64,000 nt of DNA from positions 2,082,501-2,146,500 of the forward strand of contig JAJHTX010000007.1 in NCBI GenBank assembly GCA_032164295.1, given 5' to 3'. The translations under genes were made by a program, and so were the position numbers. This stretch comes from Inonotus obliquus. Lineage: Eukaryota; Basidiomycota; Agaricomycetes; Hymenochaetales; Hymenochaetaceae. Under the pieces are notes generated by a model. That model worked only from the letters and a program-made list of their open reading frames with translations, had not been told where the DNA came from and ran no database searches. Numbering within the stretch: position 1 is the stretch's first letter; the number at the start of each line of letters is the position of its first letter. Positions 35,443-46,434 of this stretch are shown here, one piece after another.

Positions 35443-35639
35443 AACAGAGATGATACCGTAGCACTTTCTAATGTCAATGGGAACGAGAGACTCAAAATTC
35501 AAGTTTAGAACCATGCACGTGCATTGTCTATTACATAATTCAATCCGCAAAAAAGTAGGATGATGAGGTGTTGACCATACTTCTCCTAACTAACTTAACG
35601 TCTTTCACCTCCGCCTCCCTACCCTACTTGTTCGTTGCC

Positions 35640-36891
35640 ATGTCTGTCCCTCAGCCTGTCCCACCGTCTTGGAAGGTATGGCATTGTAAATTGTGTCCAG
35701 CTTTTATATTCAACATCATTATTTCAGGACCTCGGCAAGTCCTCTGGTGATCTGTTGGGCAAGGACTTCCCGATTGGCAGCACTGCGCTCGAGGTCAAGA
35801 CGACCGCACCCTCCGGTGTTGCATTCAAAGTCAATGGCACCTCATTCCCTACTGGTCTTGTAAACGCTATTGGCGAGACGAAATACACCGATCGCAAAAA
35901 CGGACTTTCGCTCACCCAACAATGGACGACGAGCAATGCACTCAACACTACCGTTGAGCTTGATAACAACCTCGTTAGCGGACTGAAGCTCGATGTCAAT
36001 GCATCTATCATTCCTGGATACACTTCTGGAGAGAAGGTTCAGGCTACATCAAAGAGCGTGCTCTTTAACGCTGTGTACAAGACCCCTGGTTTGCACACTC
36101 GCGCGAACCTCAACGTCTTCAAGGTACGTTTTGCTTCCTGGACACTGTCTTTCTGCTCTCCCGTCTCCTTTCTTTCTATCCGTTTTCCGTTTTCCTAACT
36201 TTCGGGTGAAATCGCGTTTTATTCTTGCGCACGGTGTCGCGAGCGACACGTCGAATCGATTGGCCGCGCTGATCCTTCGCCGTTTTCTTACATAATTTAT
36301 TGCATACGTAATACCTGCTTGCTTATACTCGTTTGTAGGGTCCAACTTTCACCGCCGACGCTGTGCTAGGCCGTGACGGTTTCTTGCTCGGTGGAGAGGC
36401 TCAGTACAACGTCAGCACAGGACAAATTGCTGGATACTCTGCTGGTGCAGGCTTCAGCGCTCCGGAATATGCAGTTGCGCTACTTGCGACGAACAAGCTC
36501 TCTCAGTTCTCTGCGAGCTATTATCACCGTGTGAGCCGTGATGTTGAAGCTGGTGGACGTGCTACGTACGACACTGCTAAACCTGCTAATGGCGTTGCTC
36601 TTGAAGTTGGCACCAAGACGTAAGTGCTTATGCTGCTCTCTAAATGATTGTTAGTGGTAGGAATGAGATTGCTGAGGATGAATCGTATTGGTGTTGAATA
36701 GGTACCTCGACTCGGCTGCGTTCATCAAAGCCAAGATCAACAATACTGGTGTCCTTTCGTTAGGGTACACACAAGCTCTTCGTCCAGGTGTCAAAGCAAC
36801 CTTTGGTCTCGCACTCGACACTACGAAACTTAACAGCACACACGACGCTGCCGCACACAAAGTCGGTGCTTCCTTCGTCTTCGAATCTTGA
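35640..36891 (+). CDS. POR1: Mitochondrial porin (VDAC)
   Basis: Four exons (35640-35675, 35728-36123, 36339-36619, 36702-36891) give 300 aa. The N-terminal helix (Val-Pro-Pro-Ser-Trp-Lys then Asp-Leu-Gly-Lys) and the Asp-Phe-Pro segment are diagnostic. Alternating polar and hydrophobic residues form the 19-strand barrel. The final strands contain Gly-Val-Leu-Ser-Leu-Gly-Tyr-Thr-Gln and Gly-Ala-Ser-Phe-Val-Phe-Glu-Ser, the beta-signal for outer-membrane insertion. VDAC passes metabolites and ions through the outer mitochondrial membrane. Intron 2 is 215 nt, about four times the local average, and carries an inverted repeat. Confidence 0.96.
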
Positions 36892-37341
36892 GGACCGGAG
36901 GATCTGAGATCCTGAGCGGATAGAAAAAGGACGGGTAGTGCATTGTTGGTTTAGACACGTAACTAGAGAAAGTGTAATTTCGAACGCTTTTCTTAATGTT
37001 TTCTTTTGACCTGTTATGTGCTGCTTCGTTTGCTTCTGCAATCTCGCTCAAGACTTAGACAACTATCGTTTCTGGTATTGTATTGGAGTGTCTGAATCAA
37101 AGTCGAGGTCAAACTCTACGCAGAAGCAATATTATTCTTTACCCTCCTGTCGTCTCTTATACAACAAGAAGCATTTACGTTTATACATTGACTGAACAAT
37201 GTCTGTACATGAAAAAAGCAAGGTGTTTATCGAGTATTGAGTATCAAAGGGAAGAAAGGAAAAATCAAAGAGCAGACTTGGAACGTAGGCTCGGCTCGGG
37301 GCTCAGCGAAGTGGAACGCCACCGGCACAGCAAAGACGAAC
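36892..37341. other. Convergent intergenic region between VDAC and cofilin
   Basis: 450 bp containing two 3' UTRs. No gene was seen. Confidence 0.5.
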
Positions 37342-38242
37342 TCAGCGCAGCCTGTCACATTTCTCAAGCACTGCAATAAAAAAAGAGATGGATAATCAGT
37401 TGATGAACGCGCATATATGCATCAAGATTAGTGATGATGTGCTGGGATAGGGCAAGGTATAGGGTGTGGTTATGGATGTGATCACTCGTGAGGAATGTGA
37501 GTTCCTCAGCGCGGTCCAAGTGATTGGTGGAGAGTAGGGAGAGGGATAGAAGACGTACCACTTTCATAAGATGCCTCGTCTGGATCGGTGGCTTGTACGT
37601 CAACTTGGACGCCGACGAGACTGCGACGAAGCGCGTCTTTCGAAGAGGAGTACACCATCTTTTTCTTGATACCTGAAGTGTCCGGAGCCCTGGATAGAGG
37701 AATCGGATAAATCGATTAGTATCGGCATAGTTGCCCAACAAAATGGAAGTGAAAGCATGAAGAAAGGTTGACAGGATGAGACACAGACAAACGAGAAATC
37801 CCAAACTCACCAATTCACGAAAACAATCCTGTTCCTCTTCCCACTTCCATCCTCTTTCTCAAACTCAAAATCAAAAATCGCATAGCGTGGTTCATCCGTA
37901 GGCAACTTTGCCACGAATTCATCATAAAATTCGCGATTGGACTTGCTAGAGTTCGGTTCAGCTTTCTCTGAGACGACGATGGTTTTGTTGTCTGGTGAAA
38001 GGGAGTAGACGACGTATTTGAAGACGCGCTGAAGTTTGAGGTCGTTGAAAACCTTGATACAGTCGTCGTCGGCTTGAACACCTGATGCCTGTGGACGTGA
38101 AGAAGTTATTGGGTGAGTTGGACGTGGGTGATCAGAGTAATCGTTGAATCGTGATAGCGCATATAGTGAGATCAGTGGCGAATATGAGGCGTCCAACGTC
38201 AGTTTCATTCAACAACGGCACAGAATGATATGTACATACCAT
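37342..38242 (-). CDS. COF1: Cofilin (actin-depolymerising factor)
   Basis: Four exons (38240-38242, 37811-38088, 37559-37689, 37342-37370) give 146 aa, the usual cofilin size. The first coding exon is the ATG alone. The ADF-H domain is complete: Ala-Ser-Gly-Val at the N-terminus, Tyr-Ala-Ile-Phe-Asp-Phe-Glu-Phe, then [12 protein letters not shown], which is the long actin-binding helix. Cofilin severs and depolymerises actin filaments at patches and hyphal tips. The Ser of Ala-Ser-Gly-Val is at the position whose phosphorylation inactivates animal cofilin. Intron 1 (151 nt) directly follows the start codon. Confidence 0.95.
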
Positions 38243-38566
38243 TGTTGTATGCTCACAAGATGCGGTAACAAAGAGCGGCTGGGTGGTGGTGGTTGAGTTG
38301 AGTAGGGTGATGATTGAAAGAGGAAGGTCGCCGTTGAAGTATTGGTATGAGGATCAACGGAGATTGCCGCATATAGTCACCACTACTCACACTGCCCCTT
38401 CACCAAATCCGATAGTAGACAAGAGTAAATTTCGCTGATACTACGTAGGTTAGTCGTATGTACTAGTACTATATGTATTAACTCTACATTTATTATTGGG
38501 TCAACAGAAAAATCGGCATGGAATCAGTGTATCAGTTATCTAGAGGAGAAAATACATCTAGAATGT
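38243..38566. promoter_or_regulatory. Upstream region of cofilin
   Basis: 324 bp between cofilin and the alpha-actinin stop codon; both genes read leftward. No clear motif was seen. Confidence 0.4.
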
Positions 38567-41308
38567 CTATTCAAACACCCGGTCCAGCCAGGCTTCATAA
38601 TCAAACAATGTCTCCCCATTCTCGTTAACAGTACTCGGCATCGCCTCACGCAGGTACTCGACCGCGCTAATAGGCAGATGTGCCACCCGCAGGTCAAGTT
38701 CCGTGACGAATGGCTGCGGAAATAAACGATGAGCCACGCAGTAAAGAAAAGCAACTCTGACTCAGCACTTACTTTGTCATCTGCAATCCCACGGAACGCC
38801 TCGCGCAGCTGGTCCGGAGTTGTTTGGTCCTCGGTTATGTCTACTAGGAGATTGATGAATGCTTCAAAAGTGACTGCGCCGTAGTCGAGTGTGAGTTGGT
38901 CATAGATTGCTCCCAGATCCTCGTCCTTAATTCGAAAAAACAGTGTCAACGATATTTCTCAAGTTAATCTGACACATGTAAATACGCACGGGATATACGA
39001 TACCCAGACTGGCGAGAGCGGCAGCCATCTCGGAGATGCTTAGTGTATTTGATTCGTCCCGGTCGAAATAGCGGAACGTGCTCTCAAACTGCTCAAGCTG
39101 TGCTGGCGTCAAGTTCGTCATGTTTCTTGACACGATCTGGAGGTATCAATCAGTATACATACAAATCGAAACTCAATGGAAATGGATCGCACCTGGTTAT
39201 CGATAAATGCGATTTTTTTCATAATGCTCTGCTTGACCAGATCAAGCTCGAACGATAGATCCTGGGATGTGAAAACCGTGTAATCGTTCTCGTCTATATT
39301 TGCCGCGATGCATTCTTCCTCCACACGCATGACTGCAGACAGCTGGTCTTCAAGGGGTTTTATTCGTTTTTGCAAGTCGTGCACTTGATGCTGTTGCTCC
39401 TTTATACCAGTATCAGTAAGACCCGGAGTTCCTTTCTAGTAGAAGAATGACAAGAACCTCTAATGGTCCTTCTATAGCGGCCAGATCGGACGAAATCGTG
39501 TATAAACGTCGTTCAAAGTCGTTCGCTAGGTCGGCAAATTTCTTGCGCAGGGTTTCCTTAATTCTTGATGACTATCAGACTGATTCACTTGAGGGGATAG
39601 AGGATGACCCACTGTCGGATCTCCGCATTGATCACTTTCGATCGATTCACTTCCGCTTGCAAAAGAGCCGACCACGCCTCGTCTAAGTCCTACCGCACTT
39701 CACATTAACCCTTACTCCAATGATGCGAGGAAAAATAATTGAAACAAACCGACAAACGTAATCCAGGCGGCGGAATGTACTCCCGGAGCCCATACGTCCT
39801 CAACTTCGTCTGGACGTTTCCAAAGAGGGTAGCAACGTCTTGCCTTTCAACGACCCACGTGCGCTTATCTGTTTGCTTGTAGCTAAGAAAAGCAGAGGAT
39901 TGTGCCTTTGTACCCGCGTAGGTCCCGTCGAACTGTGCCGACGCCCATTCGTCTTGCTTCTCTTTGAGTGATCGGAGAAGCTAGGGAACATGAGTTAAGA
40001 TCATAACGTAAGAGTCACCTAGTTCCTACCGCTCGCACTCGCCGCTCAAAGTCATTTCGGCTGAGCCAGACTGACTGCATGAGTTCAGCGAACTTCTCGA
40101 CTCGACGCGACACAGTTTCTGCTTGATCTATCGACAGAATGAGTATGACGGAGTGGTAATGAATTCTGAAATATTACCCATGGAGGAGAACGCATGGAAA
40201 TAGCTAGCGACGTATGTCATTACACTCCGTTCGTCAGGTCTGGTGGATTCACACAAGTCCTCAACGTCCAATAGTTGCTATTACAGCCTCGTCAGCGGAC
40301 TTCACCACCGTCGCTTTCTAGTACTCACGGGTATACCAAGATGTTCTTCCGCAACACGAAACGCCAATCGTGTGTTTGCATGTCGATCATTCTGATTATG
40401 CGTGAACAATTCAACTGTCAACGACTGCTAAATTCACGCACCTTGTCTAGGGCATCATAATCCAGTAGATCCGGTCTATGACGATGAATGAGAGCACATC
40501 TGTTTACCTCCTGTATCAACATGACAAATCAGCGGAAAGAAAGGATGTGTGACGTGCAATGCAAGCCCGTCGGTCCAGCTATACGTGAAATCTTGCACAT
40601 TAACTTCTTGGTATGGTTGCGTCTTTCTTTGACACCACAGAAGGAGTCCTTCCTTTGCGGATACACCTTCCTCACTAGCCCAGAGGCGTCAGTGACTTAT
40701 TGACACGTAGCAAAGAGGGTATATTTAACCTGATGTCCGCGATGGTGAATCGTAGGATAAGTGTCCAAATCATCCCTAGGATGAGCTTCAAGTTGCCGTC
40801 GATGATATCTGTAGAGCAAGAACTGTATCAAACGAAGAAGAAGCAAGTGACGGGACACGAACGCACCTTCAGGACCGATGTTCGTAAGCTTCACCCCACG
40901 GGAAGTAATGAACTCGAGTGCGAGGTTGACATTCTCGGCTTTCTGTATGCGCATACGGGGATTCTTGTTGTACCGACCCAGGGATACATCGCCTTGTGCC
41001 AGAGTCAGATATATGAATCCCTTTCATAAGTAACTCTTTTACCCATGATTTCCTGCCAATGCAGGTATGAGTAGAGTGAACACTATGATACTCGGTTGCC
41101 TACCATAAGCTGGATTAACCGAACGCCGTCGGATAAGTCCTTTACGAGAGATGTCATCGGCGGGTACCCATGAGCCTCAAGTTTCGTATTGAGCCTACAA
41201 GGTGTACTAAGTAAGCCACTCAAAAGAAAGCTAGGCTGTAACGTACCACTTGCAGAACGTCTTCTCCTGGACATCCCTTGAACGCGTTTCGAGCGAGTCT
41301 GTCCTCAT
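38567..41308 (-). CDS. Alpha-actinin, actin cross-linking protein
   Basis: A many-exon gene, probably about 630 aa; central junctions are not all resolved. Starting at ATG 41308, the first calponin-homology domain reads [10 protein letters not shown], then [11 protein letters not shown]. A second CH domain follows near 40200-40550 (His-Arg-Pro-Asp-Leu-Leu-Asp-Tyr). Helical spectrin-like repeats occupy about 39120-40140. The C-terminus has EF-hands. The first has the loop [12 protein letters not shown], with all calcium ligands in place; the second is degenerate. Short fungal alpha-actinin (such as fission yeast Ain1) cross-links actin in the cytokinetic ring. It lies beside cofilin on the same strand. 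Confidence 0.88.
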
Positions 41309-41529
41309 ATGTCGTCGTCTGAAGTCGTCGATGGTGATACAACAAATTTATCTTTTATAAGTTGGTACAACAAAGGAGACGTAAGAAAGGAGGGATGTAG
41401 TTCAAGTTAAGTGTGCCAGTCGGTCAAAGGGGCAAGCTTACGCGACGCGTGCCAGGCCAGGACGTGCCAGAGGCTCGTGACCTGTCAGTGATATAAGTAA
41501 ACTAACTGCCTCCCTTTTCCCTTTATTTC
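41309..41529. promoter_or_regulatory. Divergent promoter with an MCB-like ACGCGT
   Basis: 221 bp between alpha-actinin (-) and Eaf7 (+). It contains ACGCGT near 41453, the core of the G1/S MBF site in yeasts, and two CGTGCCAG copies. A cell-cycle role is inference from a six-base match. Confidence 0.35.
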
Positions 41530-42429
41530 ATGGACACCATCTCAACGCCCGCTGCCGCTAGCGATATCATCGACAGCGGCAAACCTCACAATGTTCTCGA
41601 TACGGTCGAAGGCGAGATTCACTTCTTCCGTTCGCTAATGCGCGCGCGACCTGTTGGTGTAAACCGACATTTCCATGTCCTGAGCATGCAGGCGACTATT
41701 GAGAAGGGCGTGAAGCAGTCTGTGCCTGTTGAAGATATCTGGAGAAAGCTCGAGGAGTGCTATAACCTCGAGACACTGGAATCTTTGGTTTGTCTCATCC
41801 CGTCGTCCTATGGTTTATTCCTGAGCTCACCTCGATCTCTACAGGAGGCCGAGTACGAACAAAACGCGGATACACCTGACTCTTCGACTCCCCAGCCAGC
41901 CGCATCCCCCAAAGAAGGCGATAATCTCGCTACTCACCCTTTCTTCCACGACGAGTATTCTCTACCTTCCGATTCCTACATAGAGTCAGTTGTTACAGAC
42001 AGGCGCCGAGCCACCGCTTCTCCTGTATCGGCATCATCCCCGGTCATAGCACGCACCCCGTCCGAGGCACCTTTAAGGCGAGGACGAAAACGCAAAGCTA
42101 GTGCGGAACCGACTAAAGCGGACCTGGCTGGACTTGTCAGCGGGGATAGCGATAGTAGCGATTTAACTCAGCAGAGCGGGGACGAAGCTGAAGAGGAGAC
42201 GCAGACACCTAGCGAAAAGAGGGCTACGAGTGTTGCAACTGGTACAGATGGCGGAACAGATGCCATGGAGGAGGAGGAGGAAGAGAAAAGCGAAAGTTCG
42301 TCGGTATTCTTTGAAGTAGTCCTATAATTTCTGACTTGGGATTTTTCAGACGAGGCGCCGAGGCCTCGGAGAGGAGGTCGGAAGCCAGCTCGCGGCAGAG
42401 GTCGAGGTACAAGAAAGCGAAAACGATAA
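41530..42429 (+). CDS. EAF7: NuA4 histone acetyltransferase subunit Eaf7 (CT20/MRGBP family)
   Basis: Three exons (41530-41787, 41845-42295, 42350-42429) give 262 aa. The CT20 domain is at residues ~25-90: Val-Glu-Gly-Glu-Ile-His-Phe-Phe-Arg-Ser-Leu-Met, then Arg-Pro-Val-Gly-Val-Asn-Arg-His-Phe, and Ile-Trp-Arg-Lys-Leu-Glu. Eaf7 (human MRGBP) joins Eaf3/Eaf5 within NuA4. An acidic Ser-rich middle follows. With a GTTCGT donor at 42296, the last exon reads Pro-Arg-Pro-Arg-Arg-Gly-Gly-Arg-Lys-Pro then Arg-Gly-Arg-Gly, an AT-hook-like basic tail. The alternative donor at 42305 would give an acidic tail instead. The basic tail is the more plausible reading. Confidence 0.88.
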
Positions 42430-42791
42430 GGATCACCTTGATGTATAAATCACCCTGACGTATTTTCCTTTGATCTTTATTTCTTATTGGTTATGAAAAT
42501 GCTTTCAGAGAGGGATGCTGAATTCTTGTTTAATTGGTGCGCGTGGATGTGCGATGCGGATGTGCAATACTATTATACAGATTGCTGAATCTGAAATGTG
42601 ATGGATATTCCTAGCGGTGTGGGAAGTATAGAGAAAACGCGACGGAGAAGCGAATGAGAGGTGAGTAGATTACATTTGAAATCACAGACCATGCAAAGAT
42701 GAGCGGGAAACAGGTCAAATAAATGAGCAATAAAGAAAGAAGTGCTTAAACGCGATGGAAAATAGAGGCAAAGAAAACAGAGGTTTTCGAA
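42430..42791. other. Convergent intergenic region
   Basis: 362 bp between the Eaf7 and RasGEF stop codons, A-rich. No gene was seen. Confidence 0.5.
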
Positions 42792-45537
42792 TCAAAGATT
42801 TTGGATCGCCATGACGGAATTTGTGCGGAGGCGTTGCATTAAACCAGACCTTGGAATTTCGGTGGTTAGTTCTTCTTGCTTGACTTTAAGGCTGCAACAG
42901 GACACAAGGTGAACGATAATCAATAAAGCAATAGAAGCGGACGTACTAGAGCTTTCGGATCTCGTCCTCGCCGGGAACCTTCCCAAGCGTGTAGTTGATG
43001 AAATGCTGCATTGGTGCATGTGCTTTGAAATCGTATGGATGTTGGTTGCTTTCCATAGCTGAATAGCGGTGAGCGTCTATAACATGTCCAACAAGTACGA
43101 CTACTGACCATACATGATGCGCGTTGCTGCTCTAAAGAATGAAATATTGATAAGCTCGACAGATTCGTCGACTTTCGATGGCGTCCTCATTCCCTTGCAT
43201 CCCTTTAGTCTCGAGAGCTTGCCCGCGTAAATCGCTGAACGTAATTGCATCTTGTTAGTGCGCATATTTGATTCAGTAACCATAAACTACTCACCCATGA
43301 TGGGAATCGTAGGCTCCGCTGAGGATTGCATGGAGATTTCCCTATTCTGATCGAAAAACTCCGTAATGTAGGACATATTCGCTCTGGCTTTTGGTGGCAA
43401 TTCCTTATTCGGAGAAGTCAAGACAACGCCATGAACGGAAGAGTAAAGAAAGACTCACAGCTTCCGTCGTTCTCAAGTGGTCAAGGTGAATGGATAAAGC
43501 GCCATTGTAGATTGCGTGTGCGGAACTGAAGTTTCGAAGGCCCAGCAGATATTTTGCCAGTCGCATCATGAAACTGAACGCCTTTGCTCGTTTCAGCGGT
43601 GTTGTTCTCTTTAATACATTCCATGACGCCCATCGTGTCAGAGTGCATGAGAAGTCCCGCCACTTCCTCATCTTCTCTTTCGCGAGAGCGGTCTCCTCGT
43701 CTTCCTCACTGGAAATAAAGTAACCAATAACCTCCCTAGCCGTGAGTTGAAGGTAATGCTTTGATTCTTTGAGCGTTAATTGTCTCGATAGCTGAAGGCA
43801 ACCCTTGCTATTGTTGAACATCATGACTCGAATGAGATCGTAGTTCCCACACATCAATGGCACGTCGCGCGGAATATCGATGAATCGGAACGGCATCGGC
43901 TCGTAGTCCAGCCTCGGTACATCGTGCTCAATTGCTGAGCGCCTGTGGTCTGTGGCGTACTCCCCAAGTCGATAAAGGGTTTTTTCGGTGATAGACCGAA
44001 TCGCCAAATTGTCCGTCAGTGCCTTGTCAAGGAAGCACCGCATCCTCCTAATCAAGTTCCGCGTCTGGGAGTCCTGAGGCAGCCAATAGGCTGCGACCCA
44101 CGTTTGCGCCACAAGGACAATAACCTTCTTGCGGTCGATGTAGTAGCTATCGTCATAGGCGTTCTCGAGATAATCAAGGAACTCCTCAGGCCTCCAGAAG
44201 AAGCGGAAGGTAGTCAAGATGATATCGGAGAAGTCCTCGGCTGGCGGTTCTGAATTACAATATGACGACCCGAATTCCTCGATTAGTTGCTCGATGATTG
44301 CATTAGACGACATTGCTACGGGGATCCCGTCCTGTCCGTATGTGATATCAACCGTATCATCAGGCTTGTTGATGGGACAGACGCTCGAGGGCCGAGTATA
44401 TGCATCCTCAGTGAACAAAGGGCACGCATTAATTGCTGTCAGGGATTCAGAAACAGCCTCGATGCTCTCCGACAAGTCGGTGAGGGATTCTTGTGTTCGA
44501 CTCTCCGGGAGGGAGAATCTCACGCGGCGTACCGGCTCATGTCCGTCCGACGAGGTAAAGTCTTCTTGAGAGCCCTCAGGAGTCGTATAGCTGGAATATT
44601 GGGTAGGTTCCCCTTGGCGCGATGAGCCCCCAAGCAAGGCCATCGAGCTCCTCATTTTTCGAAGGTATCCACCACGTTCTGCCTTTGTTCCCTCTCGATC
44701 GGGCTCGTTGAACAAGGTGGCGAGGTGAGCCTTTGGTATACCATGCTCATATATAGGCTCAGATTCGTACGGACTATCCTCTTCTTCTTGTTCCTCCTCT
44801 TGAAGGTCAGGAACGGACCAGTTCATCTGCTGCATTAGGAGATAATGCACATCCGAGAGGAGCTTCTTGACGAGAACGAGCGCGTTTTCCAGGATGGGCA
44901 GTATCTGCTCATTCTCATCCTCGTCCGTTACTGGCTCCAGTAGCTCGACAGTAAACTCGAGCTGCTGGCGCAGTCGCTGCACCTCCATCGTATCACGGAC
45001 GGCAACGGGTAGTTCGTCAATGAGGTCGAGGTAATTCCTCATCGAGCCACAGTACCTCATCGTGGACGCGATTATGTCGTCCTTCTCCAGGCGCGCAGTG
45101 CCTGAGCTCATCATGCTTGATCGGCAGGTACTGTATTCGGAGAGAAGGGACATCGTTGTGTCCCTTAGGCTTGTGGGTGGTCGGCAAGCTGCACCGCGAT
45201 ATGACCGATACTCGTCCGCTCGTCGCTTCTCTTCCCTGCGAGAGAAGCGAGAGAACAAGGACGAGCCGTCGGACTTTGACGAGCGGATTCTAGGGTTGTG
45301 AGGGTCGTTGAGTTCCGAAAGGGGCGTGTTGAGTATTCTGATAATATTTGACATCACCGAGCTCGAGCCTGAACTCGAGCCCTGTGATGATGAGGACCAT
45401 GACGAATACCGACTGGAGAATGTGCTAGACAAGGTCCGGCGGCGACTAGAACTGGCGGTTGCGGTTGACGTAGATTGGGACCGTTTAAAGAGCGGTCGCG
45501 GACGGCTGATGTATGGATTTCCATCTGCTGAGGCCAT
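42792..45537 (-). CDS. Ras guanine-nucleotide exchange factor (RasGEF-N plus CDC25 domain)
   Basis: Exon 1 is 43459-45537 (693 codons); exon 2 is 43295-43403, and at least three more exons follow to the stop at 42792. Ser/Arg-rich residues 1-100 precede a helical region (about 110-250). The RasGEF-N motif is at Ile-Glu-Gln-Leu-Ile-Glu-Glu-Phe, then Ile-Ile-Leu-Thr-Thr-Phe-Arg-Phe-Phe. The catalytic domain shows Leu-Thr-Arg-Trp-Ala-Ser-Trp-Asn-Val-Leu, then Ala-Ile-Tyr-Asn-Gly-Ala-Leu, Leu-Pro-Pro-Lys-Ala-Arg, Pro-Ile-Met and a C-terminal Phe-Ile-Asn-Tyr-Thr-Leu-Gly. Such proteins load GTP onto Ras to drive cAMP or MAPK signalling. The upstream in-frame codon at 45597 is TTG, so I start at ATG 45537. 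Splicing at 42948 avoids a TAG and adds ~37 residues. Confidence 0.86.
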
Positions 45538-46434
45538 GTCAGGTACGTGGCTAGGAGGACCTTGGATGGATATGAGAAGTACGGCAGTTGGTTGCAACGG
45601 AAGTGCAGATGAATATGGGATGGGAGACAGGAGAAGCTGCAGGCAGTGCTTTCGTGGCTTGTTGCTGGATGTTGTAGTTGAGAAGAACTATCGGGATGGA
45701 TAAGTCGCCTCTTAAATAATTCGACGACTGGTGTGGCTTGAAGGTCAATGCTTACAGGGTGCTTAAGTAAGGCGCAGGCCACAGACTCAATGCGTCGGAT
45801 TTGGGATTCCTTGTGTCTTTGCCCACGGATTCGTTGATTTCGTGTTGCGCATGCACGGGCAGATAGCTCAGTACAGTCGCCGACTGCGGAGTAGGTGAAG
45901 AACCCACGGGAAGAGTGGTACATTCCTCGCCGATACTGGTGAAAGCCGGCCAGAATATTGCGCTGTAGGCCGCAAAATATGCAACCAAGCCTCTGAATTA
46001 GACTTTGAGTCTGAACATTTAAGCACGGGCCATCTAGTTAGGCTACTGAGGCCACACTGGCCCAATCACTCCCTATATCAATGAAGCGTGATATATATAT
46101 GCGCCGCACGTTTCTCTGGCGCCTAAATACTAGAATAGATGGTGTAGCTGTGTCCCTGAGCGGGTGAGAGCTGCGAATTTCATTTACATTTACCACCACC
46201 AAGATTTTCTGGGAGTGAAAATTTGTATTAAAGGGCTGCCGAGATGCCGCTTTATGTCACAGTGATCGGCACGACCATTGAGGTGGCGCTCGAAAATAGG
46301 CTGTCCTTGTGTGCCATTCCTTCAGTATCCCACACACTGGTTCCCTTCTGCCCCCCTCTCCCTCCCATCTGGCGGTACATCTCATGCTGCTACATGGCCA
46401 CACTTGAACAACGTCCATTCTCGCGAGATTACAG
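45538..46434. promoter_or_regulatory. Divergent region between RasGEF and the CSC1-type channel
   Basis: About 900 bp. It probably contains both promoters and the unresolved first coding exon of the channel gene. A short frame from ATG 46244 is a candidate but could not be joined with confidence. Confidence 0.4.

Noticed and set aside
43945..44253. Plus-strand frames of 80-120 codons opposite the RasGEF exon.
   Set aside because: They are antisense shadows of a long, motif-rich minus-strand exon.
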